In this document: in pieces, positions 1 through 8,858 of the stretch
Layout of the letters: each line of letters starts with the position of its first letter
Position numbering within the stretch: the stretch's first letter is position 1
DNA from: an uncultured Alistipes sp.
GTDB lineage: Bacteria > Bacteroidota > Bacteroidia > Bacteroidales > Rikenellaceae
Direction of reading: 5' to 3'
DNA: 64,000 nt
NCBI GenBank assembly: GCA_944321955.1
Contig: CALUNG010000001.1
Location: 62,001-126,000 of the forward strand
Notes under the pieces: model-generated
The model's database searches: none
What the model was told of the DNA's origin: nothing
The model's input: the letters and a program-made list of their open reading frames with translations, nothing else
Position numbers and translations under genes: made by a program

Positions 1-654
1 GCTCTGGAAGAGCATGCGGCAGACATCGTGGACGGCACTGATCTGCTCGGGCGTGAAACCGCGGCGGTTCAGGCCTACCTTGTTCACGCCTGCATAACGC
101 GGCCCTTCGTTCGAGAGTATGATGTAGGGCGGTACATCCTGACCCACAAGGGCTCCTCCCTGTATCATGGCATGTGCGCCGATGCGCACCCACTGGTGTA
201 CGGCTGCATGGCCACCGAGAACTACCCAGTCGCCGACCTCGACTTCGCCGGCAAGCGAAATGCGGTTGGCGAAAACGCAGTGGCTGCCAACAACGTCGTC
301 GTGGGCAATGTGTACATAGGCCATCAGCAGGTTGTGGTCGCCGACAACCGTCTTGCCGCGCGAGGCTGTTCCGCGCGATATGGTTACATATTCGCGTATG
401 TCGTTGTAATCGCCGATTTCGGCCGTCGTGACCTCGCCGGCGAACTTCAGATCCTGCGGTATGCAGGCTATCGATGCGGCGGTGTGGATTTTGTTCCCCT
501 TGCCGATACGGGCTCCGTCATGGATGACGGCGCCGGGGCCTATCCAGCAGTCGTCGCCGATGACCACATCGCCGGCTATGTAGGCGAAGGGTTCGACCGT
601 GACGTTCTTGCCGATTTTGGCATTGGGGTGGATGTAGGCAAGATTGCTAATCAT
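1..654 (-). CDS. lpxA: Acyl-ACP--UDP-N-acetylglucosamine O-acyltransferase (partial, 3' end outside window)
   Basis: First step of lipid A synthesis: transfer of a 3-hydroxyacyl chain from ACP to UDP-GlcNAc in the cytoplasm. The visible 218 residues start MISNLAYIHPNAKIG and show left-handed beta-helix hexapeptide repeats such as IGDDCWIGPGAVI and IGDYNDIREYVTI. The LpxA region around the catalytic histidine (MAYVHIAHDDVVG) is present. The family is about 255-265 residues, so roughly 40 C-terminal residues lie beyond base 1. The ATG follows the lpxC-fabZ stop directly (TAAATG), so the two genes are translationally close and co-transcribed. The assignment is secure; only the truncation by the window edge limits it. 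Confidence 0.96.
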   Translation of the reverse strand, partial: MISNLAYIHPNAKIGKNVTVEPFAYIAGDVVIGDDCWIGPGAVIHDGARIGKGNKIHTAASIACIPQDLKFAGEVTTAEIGDYNDIREYVTISRGTASRGKTVVGDHNLLMAYVHIAHDDVVGSHCVFANRISLAGEVEVGDWVVLGGHAAVHQWVRIGAHAMIQGGALVGQDVPPYIILSNEGPRYAGVNKVGLNRRGFTPEQISAVHDVCRMLFQS

Positions 655-2061
655 TTATTCGTGTTTGTCTGGTTGTTGGTTTTTGACTATCTGCGCCATC
701 ATTGTGGCCTCGCATACGAGCTTGTCGCCGACGAAGGCTTTGCCCGAAGCTACGGCCAGCCCGTGGCGTATGGGTTCGGAGAAGTGTACCTCGAACTGGA
801 GCGTGTCGCCCGGCACGACCTTGTGCTTGAAACGTACGTCGTCTATGCGCAGGAAATATGTCGAATAGTTCTCTGGATCGGGTACCGTACCCAGTGCGAG
901 TATGCCGCTGCACTGTGCCATGGCCTCGACGATAAGCACGCCGGGCATGACCGGCTCGTGGGGGAAGTGGCCGGTGAAGAAGGGCTCGTTGAACGTTACG
1001 TTCTTGATGCCGGCTACCGACTCCTCGTCCAGATGGAATATGCGGTCGATGAGCAGGAACGGGAAACGGTGGGGCAGCATCGAGCGTATCTTGTTGATGT
1101 CGTAGAGCGGAGCCTTGCGGCAATCGTACTTGAAACGGGGCTTTTCGCCCTCGCGGCGGATTGTCGCGTGCATCTGCTTCATGAACTCCGTATTGGCGAA
1201 GTGTCCCGGACGCGTAGCCCATACGCGGCCCTTGATACGGCGTCCCAGCAGGGCGAAGTCGCCCAGAAGGTCGAGCAGCTTGTGACGGGCCAGTTCGTTG
1301 TTGGCTCTCAGCTCGAGGTTGTTGAGGTATCCGCCCGTAATCTTGATATCCTGCTTGTTGAAGATCTTCTTGAGGTGTTCGAGCTGCTCGTCCGATACGG
1401 GATTCTCGACTACCACGATGGCGTTGTCGAGGTCGCCGCCCTTGATGAGGTTCATCTTGAAGAGGGGCTCGAGTTCGTGCAGGAACACGAATGTACGGCA
1501 GGGTGCTATCTTGCCGGCATAGTCGTCGTTGGGATTGAGCGTGGCGTACTGGTTGCCGATGACCTTCGAGTTGTAGTCGACGTGTACCGACACCGAGAAG
1601 ACGTCGTCGGGGTAGATTATGATGGCAACTCCCTTTTCGGGGATGGTATATACCATCTTTTCGGTTACCTGGTAGTATTCGCGTTCGGCGTCCTGCTCGA
1701 CGAGGCCGGTCTCGATGATCTTTTCGGCGTACTCGCGTGCGGAGCCATCCATTATCGGGGTTTCCGGAGCGTCGATGTCTATGAGGGCATTGTCCACTCC
1801 GAGGGTCCAAAGTGCCGACATGACATGTTCTATCGTGCTGACCCTGGCTGTTCCGCGGGATATGGTCGTGCCGCGCGAAGTGTCGGTGACGAACTCGCAC
1901 AGCGCCGGAACCGTCGGCGTGCCTTCGAGATCCGTACGGCGGAACACGATGCCCGTGCCGACTTTCGCCGGATTGACCGTCATGTTGACGGCCAGGCCCG
2001 TATGCAGGCCCTTACCCGAGAATGATATTGGTGCTTTGAGTGTGTGTTGTTTTGATGACAT
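655..2061 (-). CDS. lpxC-fabZ: Bifunctional UDP-3-O-acyl-GlcNAc deacetylase / 3-hydroxyacyl-ACP dehydratase (LpxC-FabZ fusion)
   Basis: A 468-residue fusion typical of Bacteroidota. Residues 1 to about 305 are LpxC, the committed zinc-dependent deacetylase of lipid A synthesis. The zinc-site region is IEHVMSAL near residue 79, and further LpxC motifs are [20 protein letters not shown] and [11 protein letters not shown]. Residues from about 325 are FabZ, the fatty-acid dehydratase: [13 protein letters not shown] near 329, then [20 protein letters not shown] with the catalytic His near 365 and the Glu behind it. Fusing the enzymes places lipid A commitment and fatty-acid elongation, which share a 3-hydroxyacyl-ACP pool, on one polypeptide. 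It is followed without a gap by lpxA. lpxD is not next upstream, because the neighbouring gene is divergent. Confidence 0.97.
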   Translation of the reverse strand: MSSKQHTLKAPISFSGKGLHTGLAVNMTVNPAKVGTGIVFRRTDLEGTPTVPALCEFVTDTSRGTTISRGTARVSTIEHVMSALWTLGVDNALIDIDAPETPIMDGSAREYAEKIIETGLVEQDAEREYYQVTEKMVYTIPEKGVAIIIYPDDVFSVSVHVDYNSKVIGNQYATLNPNDDYAGKIAPCRTFVFLHELEPLFKMNLIKGGDLDNAIVVVENPVSDEQLEHLKKIFNKQDIKITGGYLNNLELRANNELARHKLLDLLGDFALLGRRIKGRVWATRPGHFANTEFMKQMHATIRREGEKPRFKYDCRKAPLYDINKIRSMLPHRFPFLLIDRIFHLDEESVAGIKNVTFNEPFFTGHFPHEPVMPGVLIVEAMAQCSGILALGTVPDPENYSTYFLRIDDVRFKHKVVPGDTLQFEVHFSEPIRHGLAVASGKAFVGDKLVCEATMMAQIVKNQQPDKHE

Positions 2062-2117
2062 TTCAGCCTTTAGTTAAAATTTGCGCGTAAAGATAGATAT
2101 TTTTATGCAAAATATAG

Positions 2118-2125
2118 TACTTTTG
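2118..2125 (+). promoter_or_regulatory. Bacteroidota -7 promoter element (TACTTTTG)
   Basis: An exact TAnnTTTG match about 20 bases before the GTG proposed as the start of the TonB-like gene. No clear TTTG -33 box is visible. Its position argues against the earlier TTG at 2135, which would leave almost no leader. Confidence 0.5.
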
Positions 2126-2146
2126 CTCGAATAATTGAGATTTGCC

Positions 2147-3040
2147 GTGGCAACAACCGAGCCGAAAAAAGAGAAAATACGCCGTGAAAAGGGAGTTGCG
2201 GATCTTCCTGGGAACCGTGCGGACGATGCCGTCGGGGGAGATGTACACCGCACGTCGGCTCCTGCGGGCGAGAGGCCGCGCAGACAGCGTCTGCACCTGC
2301 CGTTCGAGCAGAAGAAAACTGATGCCGGCGAATGGGCGTACGACCATCGTATCGGCCTGGCCGTGACCGTAATAGCGTATCTGATCATAGGTATCGTCTT
2401 TGTCGGCGGCAAGATTGTGGCCGGACGCAAGCCGTCGAGCTCGACTATCGTCGTGGATCTCAAGACTCTTGCCGAACTCGAGGCCGAACGCGACCGTCTG
2501 CAGCGTGAGGTTGAGCAGCGCAACCGCAGCCTCGACTGGAGCAGCGTGCGTAACAGAGCCTCCAACGAGAACGCCCTCAACGAGAATCTTGAGGACGACC
2601 GGGGCACCGATGCCGCGAAACTCAACGAGTCGGCCGAAGATGTCGAAAGACGCATGCGGGCCAACCGCGAAGCCTACGAAAAGGGTATGGCCGAGGCCCG
2701 TGCCATAGGCGAACGCCGTGAAGATGGGGACAAGGGCGGTGAGCATCGGTCGACGAAGGCCAAGGGCACGGTGACGGTCTCCTATGCCTTCAGCAATCCG
2801 GTGCGGCATCACCGCAGCCTGATAAAGCCTGCCTACAAGTGCGAGAGCGGCGGCGATGTCGAGGTGAGCATTACGGTAAACCGCAACGGAGAGGTCATAG
2901 CGGCGTCGGTCGTATCGGGCGGCGACGAGTGCATGCGCTCCACGGCCCTGAAGGCGGCGCGCGAGTCGCTGTTCGACATAAATCCTTCGGCTCCGGCACG
3001 CCAGACCGGAACAATCACCTACATCTTCATTCCGCAATAA
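2147..3040 (+). CDS. TonB-like protein with one membrane segment and a TonB-type C-terminal domain
   Basis: About 297 residues, counted from the GTG at 2147 (a TTG at 2135 is the alternative). The N-terminal 70 or so residues are basic and hydrophilic, an unusually long cytoplasmic part for a TonB. One membrane helix follows (GLAVTVIAYLIIGIVFVGG). Then comes a charged, probably coiled-coil stretch (LKTLAELEAERDRLQREVEQ). The last 90 residues resemble a TonB C-terminal domain (GGDVEVSITVNRNGEVIAAS ending GTITYIFIPQ) and parallel the TonB encoded at 21570. No ExbB/ExbD or receptor lies beside it. It may be an energy transducer or a related envelope-spanning protein; the partner is not visible. 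Divergent from the lpxC operon. Confidence 0.7.
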   Translation: MATTEPKKEKIRREKGVADLPGNRADDAVGGDVHRTSAPAGERPRRQRLHLPFEQKKTDAGEWAYDHRIGLAVTVIAYLIIGIVFVGGKIVAGRKPSSSTIVVDLKTLAELEAERDRLQREVEQRNRSLDWSSVRNRASNENALNENLEDDRGTDAAKLNESAEDVERRMRANREAYEKGMAEARAIGERREDGDKGGEHRSTKAKGTVTVSYAFSNPVRHHRSLIKPAYKCESGGDVEVSITVNRNGEVIAASVVSGGDECMRSTALKAARESLFDINPSAPARQTGTITYIFIPQ

Positions 3041-3155
3041 AGAGCATTTTTTCTCCTTCTGACAGGAGGCGTTTGCGAATAAAATCTTACCTTTGTGCGT
3101 TGCCGTCGCTTCATGTGCCGGCAGTACGTATTATTCTCAATGATTGGCCCGTACG

Positions 3156-3560
3156 ATGCGTAGATTTTGTCTGCTGTGTGCATTGCTCGTCTGCTTCGCT
3201 GCCCTGCTGCCGGATATATTGTCCGACGGTCGCGCTGCGACGGGACGCCGTGTGCGTACCGCAGACGAGGTTTCTGCCGTCACTGACGCCGAAAGATTCG
3301 CCTGCCAGCTCGGTTGCATGCATCGGTGCAACTCCGATCTGAGGTTGCCATCGACGCCAGTCGTCGACACGGCACGTCGTGTGGATGTGCAGTTCCGCCA
3401 GTTGTGGGGCTGCGACCGCCGCTCGCTTCGCTGTCGTGTGGCCCGCAATTTGCGCCCGACATACGACGAATATGCGCTCGACGGACCGGTATACAGACCT
3501 GGTGCCGGCGCACATGCCGCGGACTACTATGTCCGTACGTTGCGGCGGCTGATTATTTAG
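3156..3560 (+). CDS. Small secreted protein of unknown function, Arg- and Cys-rich
   Basis: I do not recognise a family. From the ATG at 3156 it encodes 134 residues. It begins with a clear signal peptide (MRRFCLLCALLVCFAALL), followed by a strongly basic mature part with five cysteines (CQLGC, HRC, WGC, LRC) and the ending RTLRRLII. An odd number of cysteines and many arginines are unusual for a folded periplasmic domain. A TTG four codons earlier (3144) is the other possible start. A -7-like TACCTTTG lies at 3088-3095. It stands alone, separated from its neighbours by short gaps. A real gene is likely but not certain. Confidence 0.5.
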   Translation: MRRFCLLCALLVCFAALLPDILSDGRAATGRRVRTADEVSAVTDAERFACQLGCMHRCNSDLRLPSTPVVDTARRVDVQFRQLWGCDRRSLRCRVARNLRPTYDEYALDGPVYRPGAGAHAADYYVRTLRRLII

Positions 3561-3659
3561 CGTACCTGCTACATTCTACTCCCCGACGGCATTCTCACGA
3601 TAAATGTGAATGCCGAAATACCGGTTTGTACAGGTTTAACGTTAAATAAAATCAGAATT

Positions 3660-4169
3660 GTGAATAAAACGATTATTTGCGAGGCTCTATATGCCTTGCC
3701 CGACAATATTGTAGTGAAACGTCGCAAGGGAATTGCGTTGCCCGTTATCGTGGCCGTGGTCGGTGTGGCAGTGTTGGTAGCCGTGGCTCTGTTGCCCGAC
3801 GGCACGCTCTCTTCGAGCCTGGCGTCCGTACTGGCCGTGGCCGGAGTGGCAGCGGCAGTCGGCGGCGTGGCAGTGACGATGGTGCGTCTTTTCGGAAAAG
3901 GCGGAGTGCCCTGTCTGCGCGACAGCGGCAAACCGCTCGAGGCTTCGGAGCTCTCGTTCGACAAGACCCAGTTGCGCGAAGTGCTCGACACGGTCGAACG
4001 TGGCGATATCGACGCCCTGTTCCGCATGAAGGAGTGCTCGGTGGCGTCGGTCGTGGTGGTGGTCTACCGCTCGCACGACGGCGCCTTCACGGCATGCCAG
4101 CCATTCGAGTATGCCGAACTCGAGTACCGTCCCCTGCGCGGTTTGAAGGTTTTTGAAAAAAATAGGTAA
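3660..4169 (+). CDS. Predicted two-helix inner-membrane protein of unknown function
   Basis: Starts most plausibly at the GTG at 3660 (MNKTIICEALYALPDNIVV); an in-frame GTG at 3606 would add 18 residues. After a basic KRRKG motif come two hydrophobic stretches rich in Val and Ala (IALPVIVAVVGVAVLVAVALL and a second near residue 60), a hairpin in the membrane. The soluble C-terminal part of about 85 residues contains FDKTQLREVLDTVERGDIDA. No catalytic motif is visible. The gene ends six bases before the antiporter gene, so the two are very likely co-transcribed, and it could be an accessory protein of that transporter; this is inference from position only. Confidence 0.65.
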   Translation: MNKTIICEALYALPDNIVVKRRKGIALPVIVAVVGVAVLVAVALLPDGTLSSSLASVLAVAGVAAAVGGVAVTMVRLFGKGGVPCLRDSGKPLEASELSFDKTQLREVLDTVERGDIDALFRMKECSVASVVVVVYRSHDGAFTACQPFEYAELEYRPLRGLKVFEKNR

Positions 4170-4175
4170 TACCGT

Positions 4176-5663
4176 ATGGTTGGCAGTGAGAATTTTCTGT
4201 TGGTAGGCGCCGTCCTGCTCATTATAGCCGTCTTGGCCGGAAAGGTTGCGTATCGTTTCGGCGCACCCGCCCTGTTATTGTTTCTCGGCGTCGGCATGTT
4301 GTTCGGATACAACTTCATATCGTTCAACTCGGCCGAGCTGACGCAGTTTATCGGAATGATCGCCCTCTGTATCATCCTCTTTTCGGGAGGTATGGATACA
4401 AAGTTCTCGGAGATCCGTCCGGTGATCGGTCCCGGCGTGCTTCTGGCAACGCTCGGCGTGATGATAACGGCACTGATCGTGGGGGCGTTCGTCTACTTCG
4501 TCTCACCGCTGCTTGGCCTTACCATTTCGTTCCCGCTGGCCCTGCTGTTGGCTTCGACGATGTCGTCGACCGACTCGGCTTCGGTCTTCTCCATCCTGAG
4601 AACCAAAAAACAGGGCCTGCGCGAGAACCTCCGTCCTCTGCTCGAGCTCGAAAGCGGAAGTAACGACCCGATGGCTTACATCATGACCATACTGCTTGTG
4701 GGCGTGCTCTCTGAAGGCAAGGCCGAAGTGTCGATCGGTGCCAGCATCGCTCTTTTCTTCGTGCAGATGATCGTCGGTGCTCTGCTGGGATACGCTTTCG
4801 GACGTGGAACGGTGTGGATAATCAACAAGATAAACATAGCAAATCCGTCACTCTATTCGGTGCTGCTGCTCGCGTCGGTCTTCCTGACATTCTCGTTCAC
4901 TTCGCTGGTCGAGGGCAACGGATATCTGGCCGTCTACATAGCCGGCCTCGTCGTCGGAAACCACAAACTCGTGCAGAAACGTACGATGACCGTCTTCTTC
5001 GACAGTTTCACGTGGCTGTGCCAGATCATCCTGTTCCTGACGCTGGGACTGCTCGTCAATCTCAAGGACCTGTTCGATTATCACGTCCTGATTCTGGGTT
5101 GCCTCATAGGCGGATTCATGATCCTCGTTGCGCGTCCCGTGGCCGTTATGCTCTGCCTGGCTCCGTTCCGCAAGTTTTCGTTCCGGGCTCGTGCATACGT
5201 GTCGTGGGTGGGCCTGCGAGGTGCCGTGCCGATTATCTTTGCCACATACCCGATCGTGGCGCATATCGAGGGTGCCGACATGCTCTTCGACATAGTCTTC
5301 TGCGTTACCATTATCTCGCTGCTGGTGCAGGGTACGACCGTGAGCGGCATGGCCAATCTGTTGGGGCTGGCTTACGAGGAGCGTGAATCGTCGTTCGGCG
5401 ATGCGCTGCAGGATCGCATGAAGTCGGCCTTTACCGAAGTGGAGGTCAACGACATCATGCTCGAGGGCGGCAACAAGCTCAGCGATATTAAGCTGCCGGA
5501 CAATACGCTCGTGGTGATGGTATGCCGTGACGGCGACTACTTCGTTCCGCGCGGTAATGCCGAACTCATGGCAGGCGACAAACTGCTGGTACTCTCGGAC
5601 CGCAACGAGGAGCTGCAGTCGCAGTACAAGGAGTTCGGTATCGACGAGGTGATGAATCTCTGA
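4176..5663 (+). CDS. Potassium/proton antiporter, CPA1/NhaP2 type with C-terminal RCK_C domain
   Basis: A 495-residue protein with about 12 membrane helices in residues 1-385 (MVGSENFLLVGAVLLIIAVL onward). It contains the CPA ion-site region SSTDSASVFSILR and LELESGSNDPMAYIMT. The last 80 residues (EVEVNDIMLEGGNKLSDIKL ... MAGDKLLVLSDRNEEL) form a TrkA-C/RCK_C regulatory domain. NhaP2/CvrA relatives exchange K+ (or Na+) for protons at the inner membrane and are gated by ligands bound to the soluble domain. It closes a short unit with the two-helix protein and is followed by a strong bidirectional terminator. The cation specificity cannot be read from sequence. Confidence 0.9.
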   Translation: MVGSENFLLVGAVLLIIAVLAGKVAYRFGAPALLLFLGVGMLFGYNFISFNSAELTQFIGMIALCIILFSGGMDTKFSEIRPVIGPGVLLATLGVMITALIVGAFVYFVSPLLGLTISFPLALLLASTMSSTDSASVFSILRTKKQGLRENLRPLLELESGSNDPMAYIMTILLVGVLSEGKAEVSIGASIALFFVQMIVGALLGYAFGRGTVWIINKINIANPSLYSVLLLASVFLTFSFTSLVEGNGYLAVYIAGLVVGNHKLVQKRTMTVFFDSFTWLCQIILFLTLGLLVNLKDLFDYHVLILGCLIGGFMILVARPVAVMLCLAPFRKFSFRARAYVSWVGLRGAVPIIFATYPIVAHIEGADMLFDIVFCVTIISLLVQGTTVSGMANLLGLAYEERESSFGDALQDRMKSAFTEVEVNDIMLEGGNKLSDIKLPDNTLVVMVCRDGDYFVPRGNAELMAGDKLLVLSDRNEELQSQYKEFGIDEVMNL

Positions 5664-5684
5664 TACGTACATGTATGAAACGGA

Positions 5685-5715
5685 GAGGGCCCGACTTGAT
5701 GCCGGGCCCTCTTTT
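5685..5715. terminator. Bidirectional intrinsic terminator between convergent genes
   Basis: A 9-bp perfect stem GAGGGCCCG/CGGGCCCTC with a 9-base loop, then TTTT. It lies between the antiporter gene and the minus-strand korB gene. Confidence 0.85.
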
Positions 5716-5734
5716 CGGTATGTTGTGACGACGT

Positions 5735-6766
5735 CTATTCTATGCGCCAGGTCTCGCCCGAACGCAGCAGGTCGTCCATGCACTTGATCTTGCTTGCAGC
5801 GCGTACTTCCTCTACCTGCTCGGCCACACGGCGGTCGTAGACCGTCGGATCGGCCACTGAACGTATTACGCCCAGAGCCACCGGATAGTCGGGATACTTC
5901 ATCGCGGCGAGCATCACGTGCAGGGTGGTGTCCTGCTCGTGGGCGTCGTGCGTAAGCACGTCGTCGAGCGTGTAGCCGTCCTGTCCTACGGTGACCACCT
6001 TGAGCTTCTTGTTCTCGAAGACGAGGCCCTTGTCGCGGTTGGCTCCGAAGAGCATCTTCTCGCCGTGGCGCAGGGTGATGGTGTGTTCGGCTCGCGTGGC
6101 CTTGTCGCCGGCGAACATGGCATGGGTCTTGTCATTGAATATGACGCAGTTCTGCAGGACTTCGGTCACCGACATGCCTTCGTGCTTGGCACCCTCGACA
6201 AGACACTCCTTGGTGAGCATTACCTCCATGTCGACCGAACGGGCGAAGAACGTTCCCTTGGCGCCGATGACCAGCTCGCCCGGATTGAACGGCTTTTCAA
6301 CCGTGCCGTAGGGCGATGTCTTGGTTATCTTGCCGAGTTTCGACGTGGGCGAGTACTGTCCCTTGGTCAGACCGTATATCTCGTTGTTGAAGAGTACGAC
6401 GTTGAGGTTGACGTTGCGTCGTATGGCATGTATGAAGTGGTTGCCGCCTATGGCGAGCGAGTCGCCGTCACCGGTCATTACCCATACGCTCAGGTCGGGG
6501 TTGGCTACCTTGACTCCCGTGGCCACGGCATTGGCGCGTCCGTGGATGGTGTGGAAGCCGAACGTCTTCATGTAGTAGATGAAACGCGACGAGCAGCCTA
6601 TGCCCGAGATGAATGTGAACTTGTTGTGCGGTATGTCGAGCGCGTCGGCCACTTCGGGCAGCGCACGCTGTACGGCGTTGAGTATGGCGTGGTCTCCGCA
6701 ACCGGGGCACCAGCGTACCTCCTGGTCGCTCTTGAAATCGGCGGGGGTATATTTGTATTCGGCCAT
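5735..6766 (-). CDS. korB: 2-oxoacid:ferredoxin oxidoreductase, beta subunit (KorB-like)
   Basis: The TPP-binding half of a 2-oxoglutarate (or related 2-oxoacid) : ferredoxin oxidoreductase, which makes acyl-CoA, CO2 and reduced ferredoxin in anaerobes. At 343 residues it has the family's usual length. It shows the cysteine motifs WCPGCGDHAIL and GIGCSSRF for the Fe-S cluster and the TPP/Mg motif GDGDSLAIGGNHF followed by NNEIYGLTKGQYSPTS. The start lies five bases after the korA stop, so both are translated from one transcript. No separate gamma or delta (ferredoxin) subunit is present. The substrate (2-oxoglutarate versus another 2-oxoacid) is inferred from overall resemblance. Confidence 0.93.
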   Translation of the reverse strand: MAEYKYTPADFKSDQEVRWCPGCGDHAILNAVQRALPEVADALDIPHNKFTFISGIGCSSRFIYYMKTFGFHTIHGRANAVATGVKVANPDLSVWVMTGDGDSLAIGGNHFIHAIRRNVNLNVVLFNNEIYGLTKGQYSPTSKLGKITKTSPYGTVEKPFNPGELVIGAKGTFFARSVDMEVMLTKECLVEGAKHEGMSVTEVLQNCVIFNDKTHAMFAGDKATRAEHTITLRHGEKMLFGANRDKGLVFENKKLKVVTVGQDGYTLDDVLTHDAHEQDTTLHVMLAAMKYPDYPVALGVIRSVADPTVYDRRVAEQVEEVRAASKIKCMDDLLRSGETWRIE

Positions 6767-6771
6767 CTTGC

Positions 6772-8613
6772 TTATTTCAATAAATCGTTAAACTTCTCTT
6801 TGAGTTCCACAACCGTGAAGGGCTGGCCTTCGCACTTGTTGAACTGCTCGAATTCGAATTCGCGGAAGTGCTGTCGCAGGTATCCGGCGAACTGACCTTC
6901 GTTCAGCTCGCATACCACGATGCGCTTGAATCCCTTGAATACGTCGGCCGTATTTGCCGGCAGCGGGTTGATGTAGTTGAAGTGGGCGAGCGATACGCTG
7001 TGTCCCTCTTCGCGCATCTGCTCGACGGCATTGTGGAGGTGTCCGCGCGTGCCGCCCCAACCGACTACCAGCAGGTCGCCTTCGTTGTCGCCGTATATCT
7101 CCTGAGGAGGTACGTCCTCGACAACCTTGGCCACCTTTGCAGCACGTGTGCGGACCATCAGCTGGTGGTTGGCCGGGTCGTGCGATATCGAACCGTAGAG
7201 CGAATGTTTTTCGAGGCCTCCGACACGGTGTTCGAGTCCGGCCTTGCCGGGGAATGCCCAGCCGCGGGCCAGACGTTCGTTGCGTGCGTATGGCATGAAT
7301 CCTCCTTCGGGTGCCTCGTCGACGATGGGCGGGACGATGGCGGGGTAGTCGCTCATCGAAGGTATGCGCCACGGTTCTGAACCGTTGGCTATGAATCCGT
7401 CGGTAAGCAGTATTACCGGCGTCATGTGCTCCATGGCGATCTTTGCGGCCGTGAATGCATAGTGGAAGCAGTCGCTCGGCGTAGATGCCGCGATCACTAC
7501 CAGCGGACACTCGCCGTTGCGGCCGTAGAGAGCCTGCTGCAGGTCGCTCTGCTCGGTCTTCGTCGGAAGACCTGTCGACGGGCCTCCGCGCTGTACGTCT
7601 ACCAGCACGAGCGGCAGTTCGGCCATCACGGCCAGTCCCAGAGCCTCGCTCTTGAGCGACAGGCCGGGACCCGATGTGGTCGTTACGGCAAGGTCGCCCG
7701 CAAAGGCGGCCCCGATCGACGTGCAGATGCCGGCGATCTCATCCTCGGCCTGTACCGTCTTTACGCCCAGATCCTTGCGCTTGGCAAGTTCCTCGAGAAT
7801 GACCGTGGCCGGAGTGATGGGGTACGATCCGCAGAAGAGCGGACGTCCGCTCTTCTCGCTGGCGGCACAGAATCCCCATGCCGTAGCGACGTTGCCGTTG
7901 ATCGAACGGTAGAGACCCTTCTCGAGTTTGGCGGGCGGAATATATGTGTTGGCGAACTGGTGCGTGTTGGCTGCGTAGTTGTATCCTGCCTCCATGGCCG
8001 TGATGTTGGCCTTGGCTATTTCGGGATTTTTCTTTGCGAATTTCGACGTGAGATAGACCTTGGCGTGGTCTTCGGGACGCTCGAACATGAAGAAACAGAT
8101 GCCCAGCGCAAACATGTTCTTGCACTTGACGACGCTCTTGTTGTCGAGATTGAAGCCGGCCAGTGCCTGACGTGTCATCGTTGTGATGTCCGGGACGACC
8201 ACGTTGTACTCCTCGAGTCCGAGTTCCTTGATGGGGGCGTCGGTGGCGAATCCGGCTCGTTTGATATGCTCTTCGGTGATGCTGTCGCCGTCGATGATGA
8301 CGGTAGCGCCCTTCTTGAGCCATTTGCGGTTGGCCTTGAGAGCCGCCGGGTTCATCGCTACAAGAACGTCGCAATAGTCGCCCGGATTCTCGATACGGCA
8401 TGACCCGAAATGTACCTGGAATCCCGATACTCCCGCAACGGTTCCCTGCGGGGCGCGGATTTCAGCCGGATAATCTGGAAATGTGGAGATGTCGTTGCCC
8501 ATGAGGGCCGAAGTGTCGGAAAACAGTGTTCCCGTAAGCTGCATTCCGTCGCCGGAGTCGCCCGAAAAGCGAATCACGACGTCTTTAGGCACGCTTGATT
8601 TCGTTGTGTCCAT
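6772..8613 (-). CDS. korA: 2-oxoacid:ferredoxin oxidoreductase, fused gamma-alpha subunit (KorA-like)
   Basis: A 613-residue subunit starting MDTTKSSVPKDVV; a longer reading with 15 extra residues is possible but lies over the promoter. Residues about 10-190 are the gamma domain (IRFSGDSGDGMQLTGTLF). From about 215 comes the pyrimidine-binding alpha domain (AEDEIAGICTSIGAAFAGD, TSGPGLSLKSEALGLAVMAE, VDVQRGGPSTGLPTKTEQSD). The C-terminal domain II contains EIYGDNEGDLLVVGWGGTRG. It partners the beta subunit encoded just downstream. A fused gamma-alpha chain is the common form of KorA. A TATATTTG -7 element lies at 8647-8654 on the same strand, about 35 bases before the start. Confidence 0.93.
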   Translation of the reverse strand: MDTTKSSVPKDVVIRFSGDSGDGMQLTGTLFSDTSALMGNDISTFPDYPAEIRAPQGTVAGVSGFQVHFGSCRIENPGDYCDVLVAMNPAALKANRKWLKKGATVIIDGDSITEEHIKRAGFATDAPIKELGLEEYNVVVPDITTMTRQALAGFNLDNKSVVKCKNMFALGICFFMFERPEDHAKVYLTSKFAKKNPEIAKANITAMEAGYNYAANTHQFANTYIPPAKLEKGLYRSINGNVATAWGFCAASEKSGRPLFCGSYPITPATVILEELAKRKDLGVKTVQAEDEIAGICTSIGAAFAGDLAVTTTSGPGLSLKSEALGLAVMAELPLVLVDVQRGGPSTGLPTKTEQSDLQQALYGRNGECPLVVIAASTPSDCFHYAFTAAKIAMEHMTPVILLTDGFIANGSEPWRIPSMSDYPAIVPPIVDEAPEGGFMPYARNERLARGWAFPGKAGLEHRVGGLEKHSLYGSISHDPANHQLMVRTRAAKVAKVVEDVPPQEIYGDNEGDLLVVGWGGTRGHLHNAVEQMREEGHSVSLAHFNYINPLPANTADVFKGFKRIVVCELNEGQFAGYLRQHFREFEFEQFNKCEGQPFTVVELKEKFNDLLK

Positions 8614-8646
8614 TTCAATCAGGATAGAGTGAGATTTATTCGTATG

Positions 8647-8654
8647 CAAATATA
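8647..8654 (-). promoter_or_regulatory. -7 promoter element for korAB
   Basis: CAAATATA on the plus strand, i.e. TATATTTG on the minus strand. No TTTG is seen 19-21 bases upstream, so the call rests on the -7 box and its position before korA. Confidence 0.5.
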
Positions 8655-8813
8655 ACATTAAATTCCTATGTTTTGCGCTTTTTGTTATATTTTTAACAGT
8701 AAAACCGTTGCATCTTTCGTATTGGTCTGAATAATAGTGTATTGTGTTTCTATATCATTGTGCTTTCGGACGAAAAAATGGATATAAAATATGCTTTTAT
8801 GAACATTTTGTCT

Positions 8814-8821
8814 TACATTTG
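8814..8821 (+). promoter_or_regulatory. -7 promoter element for the nitronate monooxygenase-like gene
   Basis: TACATTTG, an exact TAnnTTTG match, 38 bases before the ATG at 8859. The upstream part is AT-rich without a clear TTTG. Confidence 0.5.
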
Positions 8822-8858
8822 CCGGCGAGTTATCAATCCTTAAACAGAAATTTGCATT

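Noticed and set aside
28-2025. A 665-codon plus-strand reading frame over the lipid A genes
   Set aside because: It is antisense to lpxA and lpxC-fabZ, both of which show complete family motifs; the long frame is a by-product of high GC at third codon positions.
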